DNA of 64,000 bases from Elephas maximus indicus. Its lineage: Eukaryota; Chordata; Mammalia; Proboscidea; Elephantidae. The notes beneath the pieces were generated by a model. The model did not search any database. It had not been told where the DNA came from and saw only the letters and a list, made by a program, of their open reading frames with translations. This document shows, one piece after another, positions 47,798-58,722 of the stretch. Location of the stretch: assembly GCF_024166365.1 (NCBI RefSeq), contig NC_064831.1, forward strand, positions 25,968,768 through 26,032,767, written 5' to 3'. The position numbers were made by a program, and so were the translations under genes. Position 1 is the first letter of the stretch, and each line of letters begins with the position of its first letter.

Positions 47798-48353
47798 TAG
47801 CCCTAAACCAAACCTTACCATGACCAGAACCACAATGCCTAACTGGAACCCTCACCCAAACCCGAACCCTAAGCTACACCTCTTACCCCTAACACCTTAC
47901 CATAACCATAATCCTAACCCTACCCAACCCTAACCCTAAACCTAACCCTTACTCCAACCACAACGCCTAACACAAACCGTAACCCTAACCGTAACACTAA
48001 ACCTAACCCTAACCTAAAATCTAACCCTAACCCTAAAACTAAACAGAACCTGTAACTTAACCCTAACCCTAAACATAACCTTAACACTAACCTAAAAACT
48101 AACCCAAACCTTAGCCATAACCCTAACCCTAACCCTCACCCTATCTTAAACTTCACCCTATCCCTAACCTAAAGCTAACCCTAACTTTAACCCTAACCCT
48201 ACCCCTAAACCTAACCCTAACCTTAACCTTGGCCCACCTGTAACCATAAACCTAACGCTTACAATAACTCTTACCCTAACCCTCACCCTAAACCTAATCC
48301 TAATCCTAACCCTGACCCTAACCGTAACCTAACCTTAACCCTAACTTTAGCCC
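47798..48353. repeat. Interstitial telomere-like island
   Basis: 556 bp of CCCTAA-derived sequence with the same landmark order as the main array: atgaccagaaccacaatgcc (47,820), then taaacagaacctgtaactta, then ggcccacctgtaaccataaa (48,230). It is colinear with about 20,360-20,930 and 23,145-23,700. It lies between satellite and a SINE, so it is a transferred block of the array, not an independent telomere seed. Confidence 0.93.
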
Positions 48354-48420
48354 TACCAGCTGGAGGATTCCAACTGCAAACCTTTCGGTTAGCAGCAGAA
48401 TGCTTAACCACTGCACCACA
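48354..48420 (-). mobile_element. AfroSINE fragment (tRNA-like head)
   Basis: The sequence gctggaggattccaactgca, then cggttagcagcagaatgctt and aaccactgcaccac, is the reverse of the SINE 5' half. It starts exactly where the telomere-like island ends. Confidence 0.8.
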
Positions 48421-48429
48421 ATTTGCTCA

Positions 48430-48836
48430 ACCTACTGTTAAATATTTAAAAAAATATTTAGGGCAGCTTATTTGAGCTGAAAGTATTTTTGAAGATTCAA
48501 GAAGAAAGGAAACTATGTTAACTTTTCCTTTGCCTACCACAAAGAAACAATTAAGAGGGTTTTAAGTCTTTGTGGATATTGTTGAAATTGGAGTCCAAAT
48601 TTTTCCTTGTTATCCCAACCCTTATATCACTATCTAAAAAAATAAGTAACTTATCCATTTTCCATTCTGAAGAAGGTATATGAGTGATACACACACTTCA
48701 ATAAGCCCTTCTAAATATTCCCACTTTGGGGTTCTCAAATTATGCCTTGAGATTTTCCTTGTATGTTAATGAACAAAATGGAAATGCCTGTGGTGTTTTA
48801 ACTCAGAAACATGGGAATCATCAGAGACCTGAATGG
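48430..48836 (+). pseudogene. ERV pol fragment (RT thumb to RNase H)
   Basis: Plus-strand frames show LPTTKKQLRGFLSLCGY, the conserved RT connection motif of class I ERVs, then decayed sequence with stops and a piece resembling the RNase H start. It is cut at 48,837 by an LTR fragment. The neighbouring ERV at 49,434-51,790 lacks exactly this part and lies on the other strand. Confidence 0.7.
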
Positions 48837-48837
48837 C

Positions 48838-48976
48838 AGTGTCATAGTTATCTAGTGCTGCTATAACAGAAATATCACAAGTGATTGGCTTTAACACAGA
48901 GAAATTTATTCTCTCACAGCTTGGTAGGCTAGAAGTCTGAATTTAGGGTGCCAGCTCCAGGGGAAAGCTTTCTTTC
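48838..48976 (-). mobile_element. LTR 3' end, same family as 32,118-32,612
   Basis: On the minus strand it ends with atttctgttatagcagcact, and contains agacttctagcctaccaag, both shared with 32.5 kb. It inserted into the pol fragment or marks a rearrangement. Confidence 0.65.
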
Positions 48977-49062
48977 TCTGCCCTATGGGGCAGTCCTACT
49001 CTGTCCTATAGGGTTACTATGAGTTGGAATCATCTCTGTGGCAATGGGTTTGGTTTTTGCTT
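48977..49062 (+). mobile_element. AfroSINE 3' fragment
   Basis: The sequence ctatggggcagtcctactct, then gttggaatcatctctgtggc and aatgggtttggttttt, is a SINE tail joined directly to the LTR fragment. Confidence 0.8.
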
Positions 49063-49194
49063 TTGAGCAAATTGTGATTTTTCTTTGGAAGCCTTATGCC
49101 CTCTAGTGGCTAAATGTTGTGATAATAAAATACTGTACAGAGGTAGAAAAAAATCATCTATGTATTGCAATAACACTGATCCATATTAAAACTG

Positions 49195-49345
49195 GGCCCT
49201 GGTGGGTGCAGTGGTTATGAGCTAGGCTGCTAACCAAAAGGTTGACAGTTCGAATCCACTACCCACACCTTGGAAAACCTATGGGGAAGTTCTACTCTGT
49301 CCTGTAGTATCGCTATGGGTCAGAATAGATGACTTTTTTTTTTTT
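49195..49345 (+). mobile_element. AfroSINE, plus strand
   Basis: Head ggtgggtgcagtggttatga, core ccaaaaggttgacagttcga and the tail up to a T-run. The interval 49,063-49,194 on its left holds nothing I recognise. Confidence 0.85.
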
Positions 49346-49433
49346 TAATTTAAATTAAAATAGAACGAAATCTGAATGTAATACTTGTGAAAACTAAGCT
49401 TGACTTCATTTAACCCTTGGGGGAAAACTGTCC

Positions 49434-49880
49434 TCATATTTTTTTCTTTCTAGGTGAAAGCAAGTATTGACTATCCAGACATACAGGGGTACAAAAAAAA
49501 GTGCCACAGAGATCAATAACTGTAAAGAATATATCATCACTTAGTACCTGGGCTAAGTAAGGATTGAGAACCACAGGGGACCTAAGTATTGCAATCTTAT
49601 TTATAGCTTTCAAATCTTGTACAAATCTCCTCCCTCTATTGTTTGGTATTTTTACTGGAGAAATAGGAGTGTTGCAAGGATTAGTCCACGGTATAATTAA
49701 AGTTTGATGCAGAAAATTTTGGAATATAAGTTCTAACCCCACTAAAGCTTCAGGCTTTAGTGGATACTGAGCTATTTTAGTTAGGGGTTTAGAAATGTCT
49801 ATCTGAACCTGAATAAGTTCAGCTGACAAGACTTTTCCTACATCTGTGGTTGTTCTTGCCTAGAGTTCACTAGGCATTAT
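49434..49880 (-). pseudogene. Second ERV, pol: RT N-terminal half
   Basis: One frame of about 131 residues has IAQYPLKPEALVGLELIFQN, then NPCNTPISPVKIPNNRGRRF and VQDLKAINKIAI, the finger region of class I RT, ending at DLCGTFFCTPV in the palm. It stops where the element is broken; the matching downstream part is on the plus strand at 48,430. Key aspartates of the catalytic motif are not in this piece. The frame is open at its N-terminus toward protease, with stops between. Confidence 0.8.
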
Positions 49881-50350
49881 TCTAATTCCTTTTCTTCTCC
49901 CTGAGTTTGTTCCACAGTTGTCTACTTCATACCCTTGAATAAAGTATAGAGCATGTTCTACGTTTTTTTCAGTAAAGGACTCATCTAATGGAGGAAAGTT
50001 TAATAGAGTTTCTCCACTGTCAGTAAACTGTATATGGCATCACCATTGGGATAATAAATCTCGCCCTAATAAATCACCAAAATATCATTGCTGAGGAGGA
50101 AAAGATGTAAATCTTCAGTAGATTCTAGAAATATTGGTACTGGCTCTGAGTGGAGCAAAATTTGTTGTTCATTTGAAATTCCCACAATTTTAGAAGTTTT
50201 GTTACTCCAAGGAAGAGGTTTTCGTAAACACATGAGATTTATGCTGACATGGTTACCCCGAGTCAATCAGGAAGGCGCAAGCCTCCCCATTTACATGGAG
50301 TGTTGTCTCCCCCTGACTGTTGAGAGGAACCACGGTGAAACCCCTCAATT
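49881..50350 (-). pseudogene. Second ERV, protease region
   Basis: A frame at 50,066-50,266 reads HVSINLMCLRKPLPWSNKTS and ends in an isoleucine/leucine-rich flap-like stretch (LLSNDILVIY), followed by GRDLLSQW-like sequence. This order, between a zinc-knuckle gag and RT, is that of a class I protease. The catalytic D-T/S-G is not clearly seen. Confidence 0.55.
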
Positions 50351-51780
50351 CTTGAAGCACTATCTCTGTGAAGGTAGTGGGGATGCTGAAGAAGTAACCC
50401 TTTGTTTATTCTTAAGTTTTAAACAAGCCCACTTAATATGTCTGGGCTTCTTACAGTAGCTACAAACTAGCTCATTTGGGGGCATATTTGTTTGAGTCTG
50501 TCCCTTGGTCAGCGTTCTATCGTTACCACCTCTACTTTGCAGCTGTTGCAACCAGAAAGCCATCAATTTATTTTTGGGCTTTCTAGTTTTTATCTCACTT
50601 TCTGTATTTTTTTTTTTTCTTCTTCTTCAGTTGCAGCTAATTTGTAAGCCACTGCAACCAGTTCTGAAGGATTTACATTTTCCCAATTTAAAGTGTATCT
50701 TTTTATCAAACCTGCTAGGTCAGGCAATAACACCCCTAACTGTAACATAGGCTGATGTTCTTTTGTAATTCGCTTAAGCCTGATTGTTCTTAAAATATTT
50801 TGGAGAAATGATCTATAAAAGTATATACGTTTTCTCATTTTCCCCGTTTGCAAGCCTAAATTTTTGTGCAGTTAGCCTTCTTTTGAAAAACTTTGGGAAA
50901 TGCACTTATTAATTCTTTAACCAAACCTTGAACCTCAACTCTTAGTTCCTTTCTGTTAACTCCAGTCTAACTAAACTTGCTTCTGGGTCCTTCCACTTAG
51001 CCTCAGCCATCCATCTAGCTTGCCTCCTGAATGTAGTAGCATATGAAACAAATGATGTAAATACGAAGGACCTGGCTCATAGGTACCAGTTAAGATAGAA
51101 AATGTGTGTAAAATTTTCTGAGGATTTTCATGAGGATCAGGAAAATCTTTTATAATTGCCCTAATTTCTGATTTAGACCAAGGGTTTACTGTTACTTCCA
51201 CCAGTCCTTCTATTAATTTGGATTGCTTAGCTACTAAAGACATCAGAGGAGATGGAAACTCAGATTCAAACATATCACCAGAATGAAAAGGCAATTCAGC
51301 AAAAAGGGAACTAGAGTTGAAATCAAGATAAATAGAAGCAGGTTTTTATTTTTCCTATTTTATTCTTCTGAGTTTTTTTTTCTGTTTTCTCTAACATTAA
51401 TATGAGTTTTATGCATTATTGAATCTAACAATGCTACTGGACCCTTTCATAATGCCAAAATTTGTTTTGGTTGTTTAGCAATATTTTCCTTGACTCAAGC
51501 AAAAGTAATCATTTTCTGACTCTGGAGGATTCAAAGTACCAATTAAAAAATACTTCCCATTGATTTTGGTTTATTTAAGATCCTTTTGCTTCTAACTTAC
51601 ACCTCAAAAAGACTAACTTAACGAATTCAAAATTTCCCATGTAGGCCATTGTAGAGAAATCATGCAATTTTTCTAAATATCGTGTTGAATTAGGTTCAAA
51701 GTTTTTTACTATATAGGCCTCAGGTGTGCCGGATAGTGGGCTGTTAATTTTACTCTTTTCCTGGTTATTTCTCATCTTTA
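50351..51780 (-). pseudogene. Second ERV, gag (broken)
   Basis: From 5' to 3' on the minus strand: a start-like region MRNNQEKSKINSPLSG near 51,775; a capsid segment at 50,971-51,294 with VTVNPWSKSEIRAIIKDFP and FSILTGTYEPGPSYLH; a capsid end at 50,590-50,853; and a single CCHC zinc knuckle CSYCKKPRHIKWAC at about 50,426-50,467. One knuckle and this layout fit a class I (gamma- or epsilon-like) gag. Several stops and frame changes break it. Confidence 0.7.
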
Positions 51781-52470
51781 AATTAAAAAGGAAGAAAAGT
51801 TTTAAGACAAAGCGCAATTTTGCAGATTTTCCCCGGTTCAAAAAGAAACCTAAAGAAGAGGGCCGCAGGGTCTGGACGGTGTTTTGCTTGGACCAATGTT
51901 TACCTTCACTGCGTGAGAGTTTGCTCGTGAGCGGCAGGCAGCCTATTGCTCTGGCCTGTCTTGTGACCAATTTATCCTGTCATAGGAGTCTCTAACGCCC
52001 ATGATGAGTGCTGGCGACTACCCTAACGGCGATTACTGATCAACGTCTGCCTGGATTTTGTGACTTATAGTGACTCAGAGAGTTTTGAAAATAGAATTAA
52101 CTCTAACTTTTTATCGAAATGTCCAAATTTAGATACGAAGTTGCAGTTTACCAAAAGCATTGCTAGGTGTCAATCTTAGCCAAATGATCAAGCAAAAATC
52201 TAAGACAGATTCTCCTTCAACAAGACAACTTGTTTTCAAAACCATATACCAAACAAAAGCTAAGAAATAGTGAAAAACAGAGAGGGGGAAAAAAAAGAAT
52301 AAGCAAAGGCTTTTTTTTTCATTTTCTGAGAGCACTTACCCCATCAATGTTGAAGGGATGTGGAGTACGAATGCATGGGGTCTAGAAGACAGGACCTGTG
52401 TTTGCTGGCTTCTGCTTTGCAGTCCAGGTCTCAGGGTTGAATGAGTTCTTTGCTTCAGAAAATCCTACCA
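51781..52470 (-). other. Second ERV, leader region
   Basis: This lies between gag and an LTR-like end. No convincing frame. A primer site could not be fixed with confidence. Confidence 0.4.
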
Positions 52471-52840
52471 TCACGACTAAAATTATTGTCCTTGGGTAAA
52501 ATTACCACAAAGTTATAGTAAAGTGAGAAGAAAGATTTTATTCAGCACATGTTTCAAAAGACAAAAGTGAGGAACAGGCAAGTATGCCGCCAGAGCTATA
52601 GGTCTGCCTGAGTCTGAAAAATGTTACAGAATCATGAATACGTATGGACATTACAAATGTGTAGGATCATTAAAAGATTCACGTTTTCACAGATGAGCTA
52701 AAAACTGCTAAATCACTGTGATTCTGCATTTTGAGTTGTTTACCTTAATAATCATTGGTACAAGCTTCGGCAATAACAGGAGGGTCTTCACTGGTCCAAC
52801 AAATCTCACTATTTACTAAATGCTAAGGGAAAAAGATAAG
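52471..52840 (-). mobile_element. Second ERV, probable LTR (R/U5 side)
   Basis: The minus strand has a polyadenylation signal in gctgaataaaatctttcttc (near 52,530), followed by sequence typical of R/U5. No second LTR was found on the other side, so the identity rests on position and the signal only. Confidence 0.4.
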
Positions 52841-53084
52841 AGTGAAAAATAGGTGGCTCTTACTTGCTTTAAGTATCTTGTTTGTGTGAAAGACTTCCTA
52901 AAAGATGTTTACCGAGATTGTCTTAGCTGTTGTTTTTATGGCTTAGGGCCCAGTTGGTGTGTCCTTGTTGCTCTAGCTGAGCCACATTCCTTATATGCAC
53001 AGGCAGAAGATGCCAATTTTTATTTCCTAAGTCAGTTGTAATATGATATTGCAGTTTTAATATACATTTAATGAGTTTGAGTTT
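52841..53084. other. No recognised feature
   Basis: Short frames only; no motif seen. Confidence 0.5.
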
Positions 53085-53257
53085 GAGTTTTTGAGACGTT
53101 AATGATGATGAGCAACTTTGCATATGTTTCAATGTCATACATTCATATATTTTTTGAAAAATGTATTTTCAAATCTTTTGTTTATTTTCGATGCATTGTC
53201 TGCCTTTTAATTGTTGAGTTTTAAGTATTCTTTATAAATCTAATTACAAGTCATTTA

Positions 53258-53417
53258 TTAGATATAATCCATTGCCATCGACTTGATTCTGACTCATAGC
53301 AACTGTATAGGACAGAGTAGAACTGCCCCATAGGGTTTCCAAGGAGCGCCTGGTAGATTCAAACTGCCAACTTTTGGTTGGCAGCCAAATTCTTAACCAC
53401 TGTGCCACCAGGGTTTC
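53258..53417 (-). mobile_element. AfroSINE, minus strand
   Basis: Complete SINE core with ggacagagtagaactgcccc and the reversed head gtgccaccagggtttcc. A ttattaga-like flank is shared with the next copy. Confidence 0.92.
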
Positions 53418-53586
53418 CTTATTAGACATAAAACCCACTGCCGTTGAGTCAATTCTGACTCATAGCGACCCTATAGGACAGAGTAGAACTGCCCCATAGA
53501 GTTTCCAAGGAGCACCGGGCAGATTTGAACCTCTGACCTCTTGGTTAGCAGCCGTAGCGCTTACCCACTACACCACCAGGGTTTCC
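53418..53586 (-). mobile_element. AfroSINE, minus strand
   Basis: Tandem neighbour of the previous SINE, with the same orientation and ggacagagtagaactgcccc. It ends in cactacaccaccagggtttc. Confidence 0.92.
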
Positions 53587-53664
53587 TTATTAGATATAGG
53601 TTCTGCAAATCCTTTTCCAGTCTGTTGTCTTTGTTTTCCTTTTCTTGACATGCCTATTTTTATG

Positions 53665-53802
53665 CCAATGACACATGACTCATAGCAACTCTATAGGACA
53701 GAGTAGAACTGTCCCACGGAGTTTCCAAGGAGCGCCTAGATGGATTTGAACTGCCGACCCTTTGGTTAGCAGCCGTAGCACTTGAAACCACCAGGGTTTC
53801 AA
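53665..53802 (-). mobile_element. AfroSINE, minus strand
   Basis: Core ggacagagtagaactgtccc and reversed head, with a small deletion near cacttgaaaccaccagggtt. Confidence 0.88.
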
Positions 53803-54237
53803 ATGAAGCTATATAATAAATCTTAAAATCATATAATGTGTATTATCTGACTTTATTTTTAATTTTCAAAATTGCTTTGATTTTTCTCGATCCTTTGCAA
53901 CTCCATGTACACGTTAGAGTGAAAAATAAATAAACAAATAAACAGACAAACAAATAAATAAATAAATAAATAAAGCATACTGAGGGTTTTGGAGGATTGC
54001 CGTGTTCTTGACTGGAAGTTTCCTAGTGAAAAATTCTCTCTATTCCTTCTTCTCTTCCCCAAATTTTTTTAAGGTAAATTAAAAAAAAAAATACAACTGA
54101 GGATATCAGAATAAAGTTATAAAAACTAAAGAAAAATAGAAAAAAAATTGAAAGCACTCAATGGAAAAAAATTCAGCTATATGCAGTCATAATAATAAAG
54201 ACTATGGGAATTTTTTTTTTTTTTTTTTTATGGACTA
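53803..54237. repeat. AT-rich stretch with simple repeats
   Basis: It includes an aaata/aaaca repeat at about 53,920-53,975, A-rich sequence at 54,080-54,170 and a T-run at about 54,210-54,229. No gene is seen. Confidence 0.75.
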
Positions 54238-54960
54238 TGGACTAACGCCACCACATATCTATCAGTTTTTCATACCATGGAGGCTCGCGTGCTGCTCCGG
54301 TGCTGGCAGCTGAGCTGTATTTCCAGTACCTCCGTGGTCACCCATGATGGACAGGATTCAGTGCAGCTTCCAAGCTAAGACAGACTGGGAGGAAAGACCT
54401 GGTGATCCACTCACGAGAGTGAGGAGCTGAGACAGACGGGGAGGAAAGACCTGGTGATCCACTCACGGGAATGAGGAGCTGAGACAGACTGGGAGGAAAG
54501 ACCCAGTGATCCACTCACGAGAATGAGGAGCTGAGGGAGACTGGGAGGAAAGACCTGGTGATCCACTCACGAGAGTGAGGAGCTGAGACAGACTGGGAGG
54601 AAAGACCTGGTGATCCACTCACGAGAATGAGGAGCTGAGACAGACTGGGAGGAAAGACCTGGTGATCCACTCACGAGAATGAGTCAGTGAAACCCTCACA
54701 GATCACAGAAGAGCCTGGTGCTACCTGCCTCGTTAGATACGTCATTGGAGGGATCAACCGAGGGAGAAGGACGTCATGTTTTCTGAAGCAGAGAGTCAAC
54801 AGGGGGAGGGAGATCCCTGGTGAGACAGACGGACACGACAGCTGCCGTGATAGACTCAGACATGCCGGTTACCTTGAGGATGACCCCAGAGCGGGCAATG
54901 TTGTTTTCTGTTGTACATAAGGTACATCACGGGTAACCACATTGTTGCTGTGGGTAGCAA
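54238..54960 (+). mobile_element. RTE LINE 5'-end-like element with internal VNTR
   Basis: The phrases ccaccacatatctatcagtt, cacccatgatggacaggatt and aagacagactgggaggaaag are those of a dispersed elephant element that I associate with the 5' end of the afrotherian RTE. The end resembles a SINE head (attgttgctgtgggtagcaa then tcaattcgatggcagg). No long frame covers it. The family name is from memory. Confidence 0.5.
54378..54690. repeat. 52-bp VNTR, six copies
   Basis: The unit gagacagactgggaggaaag, acctggtgatccactcacga, gaatgaggagct repeats every 52 bp (cagact near 54,381, 54,433, 54,485, 54,537, 54,590 and 54,641). Copies differ at only one to three sites, so the expansion is recent compared with the element that holds it. 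Confidence 0.95.
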
Positions 54961-54989
54961 TCAATTCGATGGCAGGGATCTGTATCTGT

Positions 54990-55133
54990 AAAAGTGGTGT
55001 GAAGGTGGTGTCTGACCTCCTCTAGTTTTAAGAGAGAGAAGGAGAATCAAGATCAATAGCCCAAGGCTGATTTCTATGAGGAGGAGTTCAGAAATGCCTC
55101 CTCTCTCCACCATCTTTATCAGTTCTGACACCA
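54990..55133 (-). mobile_element. ERVL-type leader and primer binding site, minus strand
   Basis: The minus strand reads tggtgtcagaactgataaag (from 55,133), a leucine-tRNA-type primer site, then the same leader as at 36,054-36,175 (caatagcccaaggctgattt on the plus strand). It stops at about the same point as that copy. Confidence 0.65.
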
Positions 55134-55929
55134 GCCGTCCTTCCCACAGCACTCTCTACTTATCCACTGAGTTTGAGAATTCATTGTAATGGCCACACAA
55201 AACTCACAGACAATACAATCATGGGGTTTATGAAGGAAGTGACAGGTTACAGTTCAGGTTCAGGAACACTCAGGATACAGATCTTCCATCAGGGCAGCCT
55301 CTCCTCAGCTGTGCCTGAAAGTCTGCTTTTCTCTGGGCTCCTTGGCCTCTGCCCTGTCCAGGGAAGTGTTACACAGCTCTCTCAGCCTTGTCTGGAAGTG
55401 CCCAAAGGCACCCTACTCCTCCATTACCTTCAGCCCAAAGGCGATTGGCTCTTGCTCTGTGAGTCAGCAAACCTAGCTCCATCAAGTGCCCAGAGGCACC
55501 CACTCCTCCGGCAACCCTCCTCCCCAAGGGTCCTCAGCTTTCTCACTCTGCGGGCCGTGAAGCCCACTGCACCATCTTTTGCTGGTCTCTCCTCCCAGAC
55601 TCGCTTGCTACCATTTCTCTGCCACCGCTTCTCACTGTCTGCAGTGTTACCGCCCTGTCTCGGTCTCCTGGTTCCAGGAGTTTCTCGGTGCAGAGACCCC
55701 AGATCCAAAGGACATGTTAAGCTCTTGGCTCTTCTTCCTTGGTGGTGGTGAGATCCTCTCATTCCCGCCTCTGAGTTGGCTCATTTTAAGCCCAACAGGG
55801 TGACAAAACTGGCTGATTCCTTTGTTAGTGTTTCATAGACCTTGTTTGCATGATCCCCACCAGTTGCTTGGGTGAGAGTTACTAGACCATGGGGAGGAAG
55901 CCCACACCAAAGTGATCCATCGCACCACA
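55134..55929 (-). mobile_element. ERVL-type LTR, minus strand
   Basis: About 796 bp, starting tgtggtgcgatggatcactt on the minus strand. It shares gagaaactcctggaaccagg, the cataaaccccatgattgt polyadenylation area and the R/U5 end with 35,416-36,039. Short frames in it, such as 55,173-55,751, are in LTR sequence and not genes. Confidence 0.78.
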
Positions 55930-56690
55930 CTATCTATATGTAATATAGATAGTTTCAATTATATTGTTAGAAATAAAATAAAATAACATGAATTAAATAA
56001 CTAAACAAATTTGAGTGAAAGGTATCTGGTGATTGGAAGAAGATGGTTTATATAGCTTTGAGTTTTCTGTTAATGAGGCCAGGGAACCTTCCTTAGGAAA
56101 GCTGTGCCTGAGGGCATGCCCTGAAGGAAGAGCATCACAGCCTGATAGCTGGGGCAGGGAATAGGCAGCAAGTGCAAAGGCTTATAGGGGGGTGGGCATG
56201 GCAGGGATATAGTGGTAAGGCAATCTAGTTTGGCTTTTGGTCTGACACCAAGACAGAGCATGGAGATAAGAGAAGGCGAGGCCAGGCAGGTTTTCTAGGT
56301 TGAGATGAGCAATTTAATTTTATTCTTAAAGCAAGGCAGAAACGTTGATATTTTCTAAGCAGAAACAAGGTATGATCTGATGTACAGTGTAAAAGTTTCC
56401 CTCTGGTTATGGCCTGAAGGACTATTTTGGAAGGTGTCATGAGAGTAAATGGGCAGACCCTTGAGAAAACACCGTGGTATCCCAAATACTGATGTGCATA
56501 GAGGGCCTTGCAGTATTGGCTTTGAAGATGGAAGTATATTGATGCATCACAAAAGAAGTTGGTAGCAAAAATAAGAGCTGGTGATGGATTTGCTATGAAG
56601 AGCAATGGAGTAGGAGATGTCATGGTAGTCTAAGACGCCTGGCTTTCCAACATAAATGGATACAGAACCATTACGTAATAGTACTTTTTT
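55930..56690. other. Probable old dispersed repeat, family not named
   Basis: From about 56,090 to 56,640 the order agcaagtgcaaaggcttata, gagggccttgcagtattggc, ttttattcttaaagcaaggc and atgatctgatgtacagtg resembles a widely dispersed ancient mammalian repeat, partly in rearranged order. The first 150 bp are AT-rich and unremarkable. Confidence 0.35.
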
Positions 56691-57997
56691 AGGGATGGTA
56701 AAATAAAGCTGAATTTAAATTTATATATGATGAGTTTTACTGCTAAATCTTGTTTTCACAAGCAAATAACCAGTGATACAGATACTTTACATGGAAATTC
56801 ATTACAACTGCATTTTCAATAACACATGAACACAAATTTACATTCAAAATATAAATACCATTTATTTTAATAAATTTACCGAATAATATATGTACAAACA
56901 AATCAAATATATGTTGTTTTAATTACTAACATGTTAAGTTGCTTAAATACTCATAAAAGGTAACTTTACATACATAGTCATCCCAGCTGATGAAAATGTA
57001 TGTATTGAAGTATTGTCAAGATTTAGAAAACAGCCTGTAAATAAAATTGTCCTCTTTAAAAATTATCTCCTGTCCTCTTTATATTTTTCAAATTTACTTC
57101 AAGTACTGTCCTAGTTTTATAATCAAATGAAAGAAAATGTTCTCTGACACTGCTTTGACTCCCATTGTCATCAGAGTTTTTTCATTGACTAGTGTTTGCA
57201 TTTTGCTTCTTGCTGCTATTTTATGGCGATCTCCAGCAGCATGCATTCTGCCATTCAGGATTTTCTGCAGTAATACAGCCTGCCTATAAAAATATGATAA
57301 TTATTGTCGTTACCACATTTACCTCTTTCTAGGAAAATCACTCACATCATATTTATTGCATTTTTAATATGGATCTAAGAATTTTCAAAAATAAAATATC
57401 AGGACTAAATGAATGAATGGGACAACCATGTTTATTTACTCAAAACCACCCACACTCAAAACTACCCACATGATTAGTTTTTTCCCTCGCCAAGAAGGAA
57501 AACCAGTTACAGGTTTGGGAACGATGGAGTGACAAAAGGAAGTCTGAGTTAGATATGCATACATTAAAATACTTCTTCCAAGGATTCAGATTTTTGAAAA
57601 ATCACTGCCATTTATGAGTTAAGAAAAGTTCCCTTTATTTGGAAAAGCACGCGGAAAATGCTGTGCTCTGAAAGAGAGTACTTCACTATTATTGTAATAT
57701 TTTGTAGATACCTTTGAAATTCTGATGGAAGTGGAGGGATTAGGAAAGATGTCACATGGTGTAGTTTCACAATGACATGTAAAGATAATTTTGAGAAGAG
57801 CATCCATGAATGTGTATCACTTTAAAAATAGAAACCAATTAGGAACTCAGTAAAGTTTTGTATTTTAGTTTTCATGTGTTCCAGAGAATCACATGCCAAA
57901 ATTTAAACTCAGAAAATTTTCCAAATATTGGCAGGCTCTTGATTTCATTGTATTCTCTTGTCATTAAAAAATAATACTTAAAATATTCATTGCTTAA
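56691..57997. other. AT-rich intergenic sequence, no recognised feature
   Basis: Open frames are short and lack motifs. No repeat family was identified. Confidence 0.6.
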
Positions 57998-58185
57998 AGT
58001 ACTGCTTCTCACAATTTAACGTGCATGCCAATCACCTGGGGATATCTTTTAAATGTAGGTTCTCAATCAGCGAGAATGAGGAGGTTTGGGTGAGGCTTGA
58101 GGTTGCACTTTCTAACAAGTTCCCAGATGATGCTAAGGATGCTGGTCCAAGGATCACAACTTGAACAGCAGAAGGTTTAGGAGGC
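57998..58185 (+). mobile_element. MER5A-like hAT MITE
   Basis: The sequence ccaatcacctggggatatct, then ggttctcaatcagcgagaat and ttctaacaagttcccagatg, atgctgg then ccaaggatcacaacttgaac, follows the standard order of MER5A, a non-autonomous Charlie-type DNA transposon old enough to predate placental radiation. Confidence 0.8.
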
Positions 58186-58207
58186 AATCAAGTGGAAATA
58201 TTCTTCC

Positions 58208-58283
58208 CTAAACTACCAAACTCATAGGGTCACTATGAGTCGGAATCGACTCGACGGCAGTGGGTTTGGTTTTTTTTTTTGTA
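58208..58283 (+). mobile_element. AfroSINE 3' fragment
   Basis: The sequence gtcactatgagtcggaatcg, then actcgacggcagtgggtttg and a T-run: the 3' end of a young-looking SINE without its head. Confidence 0.9.
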
Positions 58284-58549
58284 AACTACCAAAATGCATT
58301 GAAAAGGTTAAAGCTTCTTTCATATAGGAAGGGGGCACTTAGCAATGGAAAACCAGTTGTAGTTGTTTTTTGTTTTGTTTTGTTTTTCCTCTAAGTTAAT
58401 TCATTTCTGTTGAATTAATTGGCTACTCAGGTATTGTATAGGAATGTAAGTGTATTCATGTTAATTTTACCACGTTAGTTAGATATCCCATTCTTGTACT
58501 ACCGTGTTTTAAGTTTTTTTTCTCTTTTTTCCTCACTTATTAACCGTAT

Positions 58550-58722
58550 TGGAAATCCCGGTGGCATAGTGGTTAAGAGCTACGTCTGCTACCCAAAAGG
58601 TCAACAGTTCGAATCCACCAGGCGCTCCTTGGAAACTCTATGTGGCAGTTCTACTCTGTCCTATAGGGTTTCTATGAGTTGCAATTGACTTGACTGCAAC
58701 GGGTTTGGTTTTCGTTTTTATT
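58550..58722 (+). mobile_element. AfroSINE, full length, plus strand
   Basis: Head ggtggcatagtggttaagag, B-box-like aggtcaacagttcgaatcca, then ggcagttctactctgtccta and the tail gcaacgggtttggtttt. The head is tRNA-derived, so it can be mistaken for a tRNA gene. Confidence 0.95.

Larger units (their letters stand above)
53085..53655 (+). mobile_element. Old L1 fragment carrying two nested SINEs
   Basis: Phrases such as aattgttgagttttaagtat, tctttataaatcta and ggttctgcaaatccttttcc are those of an old mammalian L1 3' region. SINEs at 53,258-53,417 and 53,418-53,586 split it at a ttattagatata motif that reappears beside each insertion. Confidence 0.6.

Noticed and set aside
36211..47855. Repeated 60-100-codon frames such as those near 45,770 and 46,419
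   Set aside because: They are the same satellite unit read in different frames; no conservation of frame between units.
55173..55751. 192-codon open frame as a gene
   Set aside because: It runs antisense through an ERVL-type LTR shared with 35.4 kb; no protein motif.
58550..58722. tRNA gene
   Set aside because: The tRNA-like A and B boxes are the head of an AfroSINE; the sequence continues into the SINE core and tail.
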